Of a stretch of 64,000 nucleotides of DNA, positions 55,713-64,000 are shown in pieces; positions within the stretch are counted from its first letter, which is position 1; every line of letters starts with the position of its first letter. A program made the position numbers and the translations under genes. The notes beneath the pieces are model-generated. The model worked only from the letters and a program-made list of their open reading frames with translations. It was not told the DNA's origin and searched no databases. The stretch lies in the NCBI RefSeq assembly GCF_003353015.1, contig NZ_QREM01000009.1, positions 430,716-494,715 of the forward strand. The letters are read 5' to 3'. The stretch comes from Xanthomonas arboricola. GTDB lineage: Bacteria > Pseudomonadota > Gammaproteobacteria > Xanthomonadales > Xanthomonadaceae.

Positions 55713-58571
55713 TCAGTGCGACTTGCGCTCCAGCAGCTGCGCGACGCGGCGCTCCAGGTCCACCGCCAGAAACGGCTTGGTCAGCACCTCCATGCCCTCC
55801 TCCAGCTGACCGGCGCCCACGGCCGCGGTCGCCGCGTAACCGGTGACGAACAGCACCGGCAGCGTCGGCCGGTACTGCCGTCCCGCATCGGCAACCTGAC
55901 GCCCGTTCAATCCGCCGGTGAGGCCGACGTCGGTCACCAGCAGGTCGATCGTCTCCTGCGAGCGCAGGCGTTCCACCGCCGCGCTGCCTTCGGCAGTCTC
56001 GATGACGCGGTAGCCCGCTTCGCCCAGCACTTCGGAGATCAGGACACGGATCGCGGTTTCATCCTCCACCAGCAGTACCGTGCAGCTGTGCGCCGCCGAG
56101 CGCGGCGGCTGTTCGGTCGCCGGCACCGCCTCGTCCTGCGCCAGCACGCCATCGAAGCGCGGCAGATACAGGGCCATCGTGGTGCCGACGCCCACTTCCG
56201 AATCGATCCGCACATGCCCGCCGGACTGGCGGGTGAATCCGTAGATCATCGACAGCCCCAGACCGGTGCCCTGTCCGATCGGCTTGGTGGTGAAGAACGG
56301 CTCGAACACCTTGGACATCACATCGGCGCTCATGCCGGTACCGGTGTCCTGCACGCTCAGGCACACGTACTCGCCGATCGGCAGGTCCAGCTGTTGGGCG
56401 GCGCCGGCTTCCAGCACCCGGTTGGCGATCGCGATGGTGAGTTCGCCACCATCGGGCATCGCATCGCGCGCGTTGATGCACAGGTTCAGCAGCGCGTTTT
56501 CCAGCTGTGGCGCATCCACCAGCACTTTCCAGGCATCGGGTGCGGGGCGCAGCTGCAAGGCAATCGACGGCCCCAGCGTGCGCGCGATGATGTCGTGCAT
56601 GCCCTGCACCAGCGCCTGTACCTCCAGCGCGGTGGGTGCCAGGGTCTGCCGGCGCGAAAACGCCAGCAACCGCTGGGTCAGCGCGGTGGCGCGCGCGGCA
56701 CTGGATTGCGCCATCTCCACATAGCGTTCCAGCCGGTCGTACTTGCCCTGTTCGATCCGCGTCTGCAACAGCTCCAGGCCGACGCTGATCGCGGTCAGCA
56801 GATTGTTGAAGTCGTGCGCCAGCCCCCCGGTCAGCTGGCCGACCGCCTCCATCTTCTGGCTCTGGCGCAGCTTTTCCTCGGCCAGCAGCAGCGCCGCGCT
56901 GCGTTCGCGCACGCGCTCTTCCAGCGTTTCGGTCAGCTGGCGCAGTTGCTGTTCGGTCAGCCGCTTGTCGGTGATGTCGGCGGCGGTGCCGAACCACTCC
57001 ACGATCTGCTCGCGCTCGTCCAGCAAGGGGATCGCGCGCATCAGGGTCCATCCCACCTGCTGGTCGGCATCCAGCACGCGGTACTCCAGATCCAAGCCGG
57101 TCTTGTTGACGATCGAATGCGCAATGGCCTCGGACAGCCGCGCGCGATCGTCCGGGTGCACCATTTCCTGCTGCCAGTTCAGGCTCGACGAGAACGCATC
57201 GCTCAGCGCCCCCTCGCCCACCAGCTGGCGAAGCTCGCGCCAGTCGGCCGTGGCCGAAAAGATCGATTGCGAGGACGCGCGCACCAACGCATCCAGCCGG
57301 CGCTCGCTCTTGCGCAAGGCTTCGCTGGCCAGCCGCTCGGCAGTGCGGTCGCGCAGCACCTTGACGAAGCCGATCGCCGCACCGGTCTCGTCGCGCAGCA
57401 CCATCAACGAACCGTTCGCCCAGAAGCGCTGGCCGGACTTGCGCACATGCCAGCGCTCGTCCATGCCGCTGCCGCTTTCCAGCGCCGCCGCCGCCTCGAT
57501 CAGGATCTGCCGGCGCTCCACGTCTTCCGGGGTGAAGGTGCGCTCCAGCGTCTGGCCCAGCATCTCGGCCTCGCTCCAGCCCAGGATGCGCTGCGCGCCC
57601 TCGTTCCAGGAGGTCACCAGGCCGTACAGGTCGGTGGCGATGATCGCGTAGTCCATCACGCTGTCCAGGATCTGCCGGTTGCGCACTTCGGCTTCGCGCA
57701 CCGCGCGTTCCAGGCCGATACGGTCGGTGATGTCCAGACCCTGCACGAACACGCCGGAGACGGTGCCGTCGGCACCGGCGATCGGCTGGTAGACCAGGTC
57801 CAGCAGGCGCCGCTCCACTGCACCGTCCGGCTCGACCTGCACGTTGTAGGCGAGCGCGTTGGCCGCGTAGGCGCGCCCGGACCGGTACACCTCGTCCAGC
57901 AGGCGCAGATGCCCCTGATCGACCAGATCGGGCATGGCCTCGGCCAGTGGCTTGCCGATCACGTCGCGGTGACCGATCAGGCGCGAATAGCATGGATTGG
58001 CAAACTCCACCCGATGCTGCGGACCGCCCAGGAACGCCATGAACATCGGCGCCTGCTCGAACAGCCGGATCAGCCGCTCGTGCTCGTCGGCAAGCCGGTT
58101 CTGCGCCACCTTGCGGGCGGTCACTTCGTTGGTCACGCAGAACGCGCCGCCCACACGGCCGTCGTCCAGGTAAATCGGCGAAAACGAGAACGTCCACCAG
58201 GTGTCTTCCGGCGTGCCGTAGCGATTCATGCCGATCGGCACCTCGTCGAAGCGCGAGGCGCGCCCCGCGAACGCGGCCTCGATCGGCGCACGCACCGCCT
58301 CCCAGGCATCGGCCCACAACTCCCGCAACGGCGCACCCAGGGCCTGCGGCTGCCGCGGCCCCAGGATGGGCGCATACGCATCGTTGTAGAAAAAGGTCAG
58401 CGCATCGCCCCACACCACATACATGCTTTCCGGCGAGCTGAGCATCAGGCTGACGGCATTGCGCAACGGCGCCGGCCACTGCGCACTTGACCCCAGTGGC
58501 GTCGCGGCCCAATCGTATCCACGCACCGCCTGCGCCATGCCGCTGTCGCCGTAAGGAAACGCTGCGCTCAT
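55713..58571 (-). CDS. Multi-PAS hybrid sensor histidine kinase
   Basis: A 952-residue soluble hybrid kinase. At least three or four PAS-like units are visible: about 45-155, 165-285, 300-415 and 425-540; the last contains LEYRVLDADQQVGWTL. The H-box is GGLAHDFNN (His586), then HATPase motifs NARDAMPDGG and GTGLGLSMIYG, and a C-terminal receiver with Asp881 in LLVTDVGLTGG. The kinase core closely resembles that of the 690-residue kinase at 51521, suggesting duplication. Confidence 0.9.
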   Translation of the reverse strand: MSAAFPYGDSGMAQAVRGYDWAATPLGSSAQWPAPLRNAVSLMLSSPESMYVVWGDALTFFYNDAYAPILGPRQPQALGAPLRELWADAWEAVRAPIEAAFAGRASRFDEVPIGMNRYGTPEDTWWTFSFSPIYLDDGRVGGAFCVTNEVTARKVAQNRLADEHERLIRLFEQAPMFMAFLGGPQHRVEFANPCYSRLIGHRDVIGKPLAEAMPDLVDQGHLRLLDEVYRSGRAYAANALAYNVQVEPDGAVERRLLDLVYQPIAGADGTVSGVFVQGLDITDRIGLERAVREAEVRNRQILDSVMDYAIIATDLYGLVTSWNEGAQRILGWSEAEMLGQTLERTFTPEDVERRQILIEAAAALESGSGMDERWHVRKSGQRFWANGSLMVLRDETGAAIGFVKVLRDRTAERLASEALRKSERRLDALVRASSQSIFSATADWRELRQLVGEGALSDAFSSSLNWQQEMVHPDDRARLSEAIAHSIVNKTGLDLEYRVLDADQQVGWTLMRAIPLLDEREQIVEWFGTAADITDKRLTEQQLRQLTETLEERVRERSAALLLAEEKLRQSQKMEAVGQLTGGLAHDFNNLLTAISVGLELLQTRIEQGKYDRLERYVEMAQSSAARATALTQRLLAFSRRQTLAPTALEVQALVQGMHDIIARTLGPSIALQLRPAPDAWKVLVDAPQLENALLNLCINARDAMPDGGELTIAIANRVLEAGAAQQLDLPIGEYVCLSVQDTGTGMSADVMSKVFEPFFTTKPIGQGTGLGLSMIYGFTRQSGGHVRIDSEVGVGTTMALYLPRFDGVLAQDEAVPATEQPPRSAAHSCTVLLVEDETAIRVLISEVLGEAGYRVIETAEGSAAVERLRSQETIDLLVTDVGLTGGLNGRQVADAGRQYRPTLPVLFVTGYAATAAVGAGQLEEGMEVLTKPFLAVDLERRVAQLLERKSH

Positions 58572-58979
58572 GCGGCCCCCGGGCGTGCTGCCGTCCAGCG
58601 GCAGTGGTCATGTGCGCAACGCGCAACGCAGTGCGCGGCCAAGCTACCAGTCACCCATACAAGCATCTTCGACGAACCATTGAAAAGGAATCAGGACCAA
58701 CGCCGCGCATCGCTGACTGGCAGGATCGGACATGCCGAACTGCCGCCTGACCTGCCACCAACGCCGTCCGGCATCGCCGTCGACGCTCCGCACGGCGTGC
58801 AGCGCGCGCCTACGTTACAACACCGACGTGACGACGTGGCACGACAACGCGCCGATGCCGTCGCGGCACGCGGCGCTGCCCAGGGTGGCCGGCCGGGAGC
58901 CCCCGCTGCGGCACGCAGGCAATGCCCGGTTATGCCTGCGCGCGGATAAAATCGCCAGCTGGCCGAAAGGCGTGGCACG
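58572..58979. other. Gene-free stretch between the hybrid kinase and marR
   Basis: 408 bases separate divergent genes. No supportable coding sequence or repeat was found; short open frames lack family features or start signals. The half nearest marR should hold its promoter. No copy of the TGATATT palindrome seen after marR was found here. Confidence 0.4.
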
Positions 58980-58988
58980 GTGACGCAG

Positions 58989-59453
58989 ATGCAGGAGCGC
59001 GACCCACTCATTCACCCCCTGGCTGCGGTCGCGCCGGGGTATCTGGCCAACCATGCGGCGCGGGTCTTCAACCGCCTGGTGGATGCGCAACTGCGGCCGC
59101 ACGGCATGTCGCTGGCATTGATCGGGCCGATCATGCTGCTGTCCTGGAAAGGACCGATGCTGCAGCGCGACCTGGTGATCGACTCGGCCGTGAAGCAGCC
59201 GGCGATGGTGGCGTTGCTGGACAAGCTGGAAGGCCTGAAGCTGATCAAGCGCTCCCCGGCGCCGCAGGACCGCCGCGCCGCGGTGGTCTCGCTCACGCCG
59301 GCCGGACGCAAGATGGCCGACCTCGGCGGCAGCATACTGATCGATCTGAATGCCGACGCGCTCAAAGACTTCTCCCCCGAGGAGGCACGACAGAGCGTCG
59401 CGTTCATGCAGCGCCTGATCGCCAACCTGGAGCAGCGCGACCACGGCATGTAA
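58989..59453 (+). CDS. MarR-family transcriptional regulator
   Basis: A 154-residue winged-helix repressor. LVIDSAVKQPAMVALLDKLE (recognition-helix region) and LIKRSPAPQDRRAAVVSLTPAG (wing with the conserved Asp-Arg) are diagnostic. The start is ATG 58989; a GTG three codons earlier is possible. It probably controls the FAD monooxygenase that follows, through the palindrome at 59452-59469. Confidence 0.9.
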   Translation: MQERDPLIHPLAAVAPGYLANHAARVFNRLVDAQLRPHGMSLALIGPIMLLSWKGPMLQRDLVIDSAVKQPAMVALLDKLEGLKLIKRSPAPQDRRAAVVSLTPAGRKMADLGGSILIDLNADALKDFSPEEARQSVAFMQRLIANLEQRDHGM

Positions 59454-59469
59454 TATCACTCCTGATATT
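59452..59469. promoter_or_regulatory. 18-bp palindrome, likely MarR operator
   Basis: A perfect inverted repeat AATATCA-CTCC-TGATATT overlaps the marR stop codon and lies 21 bases upstream of the monooxygenase start. It is AT-rich in a GC-rich setting and has the half-site spacing of MarR operators. Confidence 0.6.
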
Positions 59470-59490
59470 TATTGCTGCAGGTGGTCCGTC

Positions 59491-60675
59491 ATGGCAGGTC
59501 GCATCCTCATCACCGGCGCAAGCGTCGCCGGCAACACCGTGGCCTGGGCACTGGCCCGGCACGGCTTCGACGTCACCGTCGTCGAGCAGGCTGAACAGTT
59601 TCGCGATGGCGGCCAGAACATCGACGTGCGCGGCGTTGGCCGCGAGGTCCTGCAGCGCATGGGCCTGGAGCGGGCTGCACTCGATCACGGCACTGGCGAG
59701 GAAGGCACCGCCTGGGTCGACGAACACGGCCATGCGGCGGCGACCTTCAAGACCGACGACATCGACGGCGATGGCCCGACCGCGGAGCTGGAAATCCTGC
59801 GCGGCGACCTCGCCCGCCTGCTCTACGACGCCGCCCGCCAGAAAGCCGAGTACCGCTTCGGCGACCGCATCGCCAGCATCGCCGACGACGGCAACGCTGC
59901 CGCCGTGCGCTTCCAGAGCGGACGCAGCGACCGCTTCGATGCCGTCATCGTCGCCGAAGGGGTCGGCTCGGCCACCCGCGAGATGGTCTTCCCCGGCGAG
60001 AACGACCCGCGCTGGATGGATCTGACCATTGCCTACTTCACCATCCCACGTACTGCCGACGACGACCGCCTGTGGCGCTGGTATCACACCACCGGCGGGC
60101 GCAGCATCTCCCTGCGTCCGGACCGGCACGGCACCACGCGCGCCATGCTCTCGCTGCAGAAGCCCGCCGAGGGCGAGCAGGACTGGGACGTGGCAACGCA
60201 GAAGGCCTATCTGCACGAACGCTTCGCCGACGCCGGCTGGCAGGCCGCGCGGGTGCTGGACGGCATGGGCAGCACCGACGACTTCTACTTCGATGCCTTG
60301 CGGCAGGTGCGCCTGCCGCGCTGGCATGCCGGCCGCGTCGTGCTGACCGGCGACGCCGCCTGGTGCGCAACCCCGCTGGCCGGCATCGGTGCCACCCTGG
60401 CGGTCACCGGCGGCTATGTCCTGGCCAACGAGATCGCGCGCGCCGCGACGCTGGAGCAGGCATTTGCCGCCTATGCCGATGCCATGCGGCCGATGGTCGA
60501 ACAGGGCCAGGGCGTGCCCAGGATCGGCCCGCGGCTGATGAATCCGCACAGCCGGCTCGGCATCCAGCTGCTGCACGGCGCACTGAAACTCGCCAGCCAA
60601 CCCAGCATCCAGAACATCGCCGCCAGGCTGATGACGCCGTCGCCGCAGGCGCCGGACCTGTCGCGTTACGACTGA
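59491..60675 (+). CDS. FAD-dependent monooxygenase (TetX/PHBH-like)
   Basis: A 394-residue flavin hydroxylase. The Rossmann FAD motif is ILITGASVAGNTVAWALARHG near residue 5, the second FAD/NADPH-site region is VIVAEGVGSATRE, and VVLTGDAAWCATPLAGIGATLA is the GD motif. Such enzymes hydroxylate aromatic or polyketide-like compounds, including some antibiotics; the substrate is unknown. Together with the marR gene it forms a compact, inducible detoxification-type unit. Confidence 0.88.
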   Translation: MAGRILITGASVAGNTVAWALARHGFDVTVVEQAEQFRDGGQNIDVRGVGREVLQRMGLERAALDHGTGEEGTAWVDEHGHAAATFKTDDIDGDGPTAELEILRGDLARLLYDAARQKAEYRFGDRIASIADDGNAAAVRFQSGRSDRFDAVIVAEGVGSATREMVFPGENDPRWMDLTIAYFTIPRTADDDRLWRWYHTTGGRSISLRPDRHGTTRAMLSLQKPAEGEQDWDVATQKAYLHERFADAGWQAARVLDGMGSTDDFYFDALRQVRLPRWHAGRVVLTGDAAWCATPLAGIGATLAVTGGYVLANEIARAATLEQAFAAYADAMRPMVEQGQGVPRIGPRLMNPHSRLGIQLLHGALKLASQPSIQNIAARLMTPSPQAPDLSRYD

Positions 60676-61089
60676 ACCCGGCTGGGCCGGCGGCGGCGCG
60701 GCCGTGGTGGCACGGCGCATGCGGACAGCGGCATCGGCAATCGACCGCAACGGCCTCGCAGCGGCCGTGTGCGGCACCAATGATCCGCCGGGCGGACGCG
60801 GCCTGTTTCCGGGTGCCGATCGGCGCCACGGCGCGGCCCCGTGGCGCCGCCCGACGGCGTGCGCGCCCGACCACTGCGGCCTGGCGCCGCAGCGGAACCA
60901 ACCGTAGATGAATTCCGCCGCGACCGACCGTTTCATTTCCGCTGGCGCAGGCCGCTAACGAACAGGTCGAGACATCTTCGTGCAGCGGCAACGTTGCCGG
61001 CCCCATCGGTGTCCCGGGCGCATCGCCTCCCAGCTGTTGCTGGGATTCTCCCCGCTCTTCCGCCAGCCGGATCACCGATCGAACTCCCT
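60676..61089. other. Gene-free leader region upstream of the chemoreceptor gene
   Basis: 414 bases without a supported gene. The open frame that joins it to the receptor gene encodes no recognisable domain. A sigma-54-like element lies at 60708-60722. The rest shows no clear hairpin or repeat. Confidence 0.4.
60708..60722 (+). promoter_or_regulatory. Sigma-54-like -24/-12 element
   Basis: TGGCACG-GCGC-ATGC matches the TGGCACG-N4-TTGC consensus except for one T. It lies about 370 bases before the chemoreceptor start, so it could drive that gene with a long leader. A single match of this kind in GC-rich DNA may be chance. Confidence 0.25.
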
Positions 61090-63201
61090 ATGTCCCTGCT
61101 TTCAAACCTGCGCATCGGTCAGCGCCTGGCCCTCGGCTTCCTCGCGATCATTGTGCTGATGGTGATCCTCACCATCGTCGGCATCCAGCGCGTGCGCAGC
61201 ATCGACCAGCAGCTCACCGCCATCAACGAGGTCAACAGCGTCAAGCAGCGCTATGCGATCAATTTCCGCGGCAGCGTGCACGACCGTGCGATCGCCCTGC
61301 GCGATGTCGTGCTGGTGGACGATCAGGCAGACCGCCGCACCGCAGAACAATCGATCGACAAGCTCGCCGCGGACTACGCCCGTTCCGCACAACCGCTGGA
61401 CGCCATGATCGCGGACTCAACGGATGCGGAAGAAAAGGCCATCCTGCAGCGGATCAAGGCCGTCGAACGGCGCAGCATGCCGTTGATCGCGCAGGTCCGC
61501 GCGTTCCGCGACGGCGCCGACAAGCCGCATGCCGAACAACGCCTGCTGCAGCAGGCGCGCCCCGCCTTCGTCGACTGGCTGGCCAGCATCAACGCCTTCA
61601 TCGACCTGCAGGAAGCCAAGAACCGCGCAGCTGCCAAAGACGCGGTGACCACCGCGCGCGGCTTTGCGATGCTGATGGTGGTGTCCACCGTCATCGCCCT
61701 GCTGCTGGGCGCAACGATTGCGCTCCTGCTGACCCGCAGTGTGGTGCTGCCCTTGCGGCAATCGCTGCGGCTGGCCGAACGCATCAACGATGGCGATCTG
61801 CGCAGCCAGGACCTGCCCACCAGCAAGGACGAATCCGGCCAGCTGCTGCGCGCCATGCAACAGATGCAGCGCCGCCTGCAGGAGGTGATCTCCGCCCAAC
61901 GCAGCATGGCGGCCCGCCACGATGCCGGCCAGATCAGCTATCGCACCGATGCCCAGCAGTTTCCCGGCGAATACGGCCACATGGTGCAGGACACCAACGC
62001 CCTGGTGCATGCGCACGTGCAGACCCAGCTGCGCATGACCGAGGTCATGGGCAGCTATGCCATCGGCGACCTGACACCGGAAATCGAACAGTATCCCGGC
62101 GAAAAAGCCGCCATCACCGCCACCATGCAGCAGGTGAGGCAGAACCTGGTCGCCATCAACGCGCAGATCCAGCAACTCACCGAGGCCGCGTGCGCCGGCA
62201 ACTTCGCGCTGCGCGGCCAGCCGGAAAAGTTCGAACACGACTTCCGCCTGATGGTGGAAAACCTCAACACCATGATGGCCACCTCCGACACCAACCTGGC
62301 CAGGTTCTCCGACCTGCTGCGTTGCATCGCCGATGGCGACCTGACCGTGCGCATGAGCGGCAACTTCCACGGCGTGTTCGCCTCCATGCGCGACGATGCC
62401 AACAGCACCGTGCATCGTCTGACCGACATCGTCACGCATATCCAGACCACCTCCAACAGCATCGGTTTTGCCACCGAAGACATCGCCAGCGGCAACCAGG
62501 AACTGGCCCGCCGCAGCGAACAGCAGGCCGCCAGCCTGGAACAAACCGCCGCCTCGATGGAAGAGCTCACCTCCACCGTCAAGCAGAACGCCGAGCACGC
62601 CGGCCGCGCCAATCAGCTCGCGCTGGGTGCCGCCGCCATCGCCTCGGAAGGACGCGACGTGGTCGGCCAGGTCATCGAACAGATGTCCGGCATCGAAGCC
62701 TCCTCCCGACGCATCGCCGACATCATCTCGGTCATCGACGGCATTGCCTTCCAGACCAATATCCTGGCCCTCAATGCCGCCGTCGAAGCCGCACGCGCCG
62801 GCGAACAAGGCCGTGGATTTGCCGTGGTCGCCTCGGAAGTGCGTACCCTGTCGCACCGTTCATCGGACGCCGCCAAGGAAATCAAGCGACTGATCGACGA
62901 CTCCGTGCAACGTGTCGCCGATGGCGCAACTCTGGTGCACAAGGCCGGCACCACCATGGGCGAGGTCGTCACCAGCGTGCAGCACGTCACCGACATCATG
63001 GGCCACATCTCTGCCGCCTCGCAGGAACAGGCCGGCGGCATCGAACAGGTCAATCGGACCATCGCCCAGATGGACGAAACCACCCAGCAAAACGTCAGCC
63101 TGGTGGAAGCGGCGAGCACTGCGGCACGCTCGCTGGAAGCGCATTCGACCCAGCTGACGCGGGCGGTCGAGGTGTTCAAGGTCAGTGCATCGGTGATCTG
63201 A
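61090..63201 (+). CDS. Methyl-accepting chemotaxis protein with a HAMP-like array
   Basis: A 703-residue transmembrane chemoreceptor. Helices lie near 13-32 and 191-215, enclosing a four-helix-bundle-type periplasmic domain of about 158 residues. Five HAMP-like GDL/AGN turns follow at roughly residues 235, 279, 326, 370 and 416, spaced 44-47 residues apart. The signalling tip is [20 protein letters not shown]. No C-terminal NWETF-type pentapeptide is present. The ligand is unknown. Confidence 0.92.
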   Translation: MSLLSNLRIGQRLALGFLAIIVLMVILTIVGIQRVRSIDQQLTAINEVNSVKQRYAINFRGSVHDRAIALRDVVLVDDQADRRTAEQSIDKLAADYARSAQPLDAMIADSTDAEEKAILQRIKAVERRSMPLIAQVRAFRDGADKPHAEQRLLQQARPAFVDWLASINAFIDLQEAKNRAAAKDAVTTARGFAMLMVVSTVIALLLGATIALLLTRSVVLPLRQSLRLAERINDGDLRSQDLPTSKDESGQLLRAMQQMQRRLQEVISAQRSMAARHDAGQISYRTDAQQFPGEYGHMVQDTNALVHAHVQTQLRMTEVMGSYAIGDLTPEIEQYPGEKAAITATMQQVRQNLVAINAQIQQLTEAACAGNFALRGQPEKFEHDFRLMVENLNTMMATSDTNLARFSDLLRCIADGDLTVRMSGNFHGVFASMRDDANSTVHRLTDIVTHIQTTSNSIGFATEDIASGNQELARRSEQQAASLEQTAASMEELTSTVKQNAEHAGRANQLALGAAAIASEGRDVVGQVIEQMSGIEASSRRIADIISVIDGIAFQTNILALNAAVEAARAGEQGRGFAVVASEVRTLSHRSSDAAKEIKRLIDDSVQRVADGATLVHKAGTTMGEVVTSVQHVTDIMGHISAASQEQAGGIEQVNRTIAQMDETTQQNVSLVEAASTAARSLEAHSTQLTRAVEVFKVSASVI

Positions 63202-63389
63202 GCGGCCGGTGCGCGGTCTGCTGCCGGTCATCTGGACCAGGGCCGACATGCAGCGATTGGTGGTCCACCCACCTGCGCTGCCCGGCTCCGAACTGCCGCC
63301 CGGGGGCAGTGACGCCACATCGCCCTGATGTGATTGCGCCCCAGGGGCAGCTCGCCGAACATCGGCTTTTACTTGGACAACATGCGAGC

Positions 63390-63803
63390 ATGACCGCCAT
63401 GCAACGTATCCGCCCGTTTCGCGTGCCAGTGCTTGTAACGCTGCTGGCCGTTTCACTTGCAGCATGCGCGGCGGCTGGCTCCATCACGGGCCGGCCCATC
63501 GAAGGTCCTGTACGGCTGGGAGACATCGCGGCGGTCGATGGACCCAGGGTACGTCCCGACCGCGTCATCGAAGACAGCCGGTGCCCGGCCGACGTGCACT
63601 GTGTCGTGGCTGGCCGGCTGATCGTCAGGACGACCGTGTTCGGTGGCGACTGGTCCAGGCAGATCGATCTCACGCTCGGCGTGCCGGTGCCTGTTGCCGA
63701 TGGCCAATTGACGCTGATCGCCGCCACAGCCCCGCCAGCACACTCGGCAACCGCCCCCGCATCCGACATGCGCTTTACCTTCCGCTTTCAGGGTGGCCGT
63801 TAG
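63390..63803 (+). CDS. Small putative lipoprotein
   Basis: A 137-residue protein with a lipobox (SLAAC, Cys26) after a hydrophobic signal. The mature part has two further cysteines in SRCPADVHCVVAG and a beta-rich pattern ending MRFTFRFQGG. The start may be 63390 or the in-frame ATG at 63399. Function unknown. It is separated from the chemoreceptor by about 190 bases. Confidence 0.75.
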   Translation: MTAMQRIRPFRVPVLVTLLAVSLAACAAAGSITGRPIEGPVRLGDIAAVDGPRVRPDRVIEDSRCPADVHCVVAGRLIVRTTVFGGDWSRQIDLTLGVPVPVADGQLTLIAATAPPAHSATAPASDMRFTFRFQGGR

Positions 63804-64000
63804 TCAACCTACGTCAGACCCGAGGCGACGCAGCGCTGACACCTCATCCAACGCTGCTCGTAGCCGTGAACCCGGGCGAACAGATGCGTGCCAGTGCTGA
63901 CGGGCATCGCACGCGACGATGTCAACCGACCCGGCGACGATGTCCGGCGCGTTCGAGAGCATGATCCCATCCAGGCCTCCATGCCTCGCCGTCGGCAGCG
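63804..64000. other. Right edge of the window
   Basis: No gene, repeat or terminator can be supported in the last 197 bases. Confidence 0.3.

Overview
The window reads as a chromosomal segment of a Xanthomonas-type gammaproteobacterium. It is GC-rich, has the Xanthomonadaceae gene order ftsB-ispD-ispF-truD / surE-pcm-nlpD beside eno, kdsA, pyrG and parE, carries the short palindromic and GAATCCC-type intergenic repeats seen in that group, and uses many ATGA/TGATG stop-start overlaps. This assignment is inferred from gene content; no 16S or species marker is present. No tRNA, rRNA, CRISPR array, insertion sequence or prophage was seen.

Layout. (1) 1-22.2 kb, core genome: nlpD, a DedA/YqaA-like membrane protein, pcm, surE, an Smr-domain gene, truD, ispF, ispD, ftsB, eno, kdsA, pyrG, a small secreted protein, parE, an S10 serine carboxypeptidase, a YdcF-like protein, a Pit phosphate transporter with its DUF47 partner, a CNNM/CorC-type protein, an ExoD-like protein, a general-stress flavoprotein and a luciferase-like oxidoreductase. 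(2) 22.5-39.8 kb, accessory island: an ABC exporter, an HPr-kinase-like protein, a class B radical SAM enzyme, a PF14907-type nucleotidyltransferase, two GT4 glycosyltransferases, two methyltransferases, an amidohydrolase, and a Wzz/Wzy/GT2/Wzx/FdtB/FdtA block that should make and polymerise a glycan containing a 3-amino-3,6-dideoxyhexose. Two tiny, overlap-coupled ORFs (28 and 41 codons) lie inside its operons. (3) 40-51.4 kb, electron transfer: cytochrome b561, an outer-membrane barrel-like protein with one haem-c motif, a small cytochrome c, a TorF-like outer-membrane protein, an ECF sigma factor with a zinc-finger anti-sigma and an S8 protease, then ccmC-ccmI. (4) 51.5-63.8 kb, signalling: two hybrid histidine kinases, a KaiC-like ATPase, a lone receiver, a MarR regulator with an FAD monooxygenase, a poly-HAMP chemoreceptor and a small lipoprotein.

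The main new observation is that regions 2 and 3 look like one regulon. Six intergenic sites share the pattern GCAACC(TTT or AAA), a 17-base gap counted from GCAACC, then CACNNA. Each is placed and oriented as the promoter of an operon in the island: the kinase/ABC operon, the radical SAM operon, the methyltransferase/GT4 operon, the fdtA-wzz operon, the cytochrome b561 operon, and the ECF sigma operon itself. The simplest reading is an autoregulated ECF sigma factor that turns on an envelope glycan or peptide-glycan system together with a periplasmic/outer-membrane cytochrome module. The kinase + nucleotidyltransferase + ABC exporter trio resembles the tailoring and export genes of some lasso-peptide clusters, but the lasso cyclase and protease are absent here, so the product is unknown.
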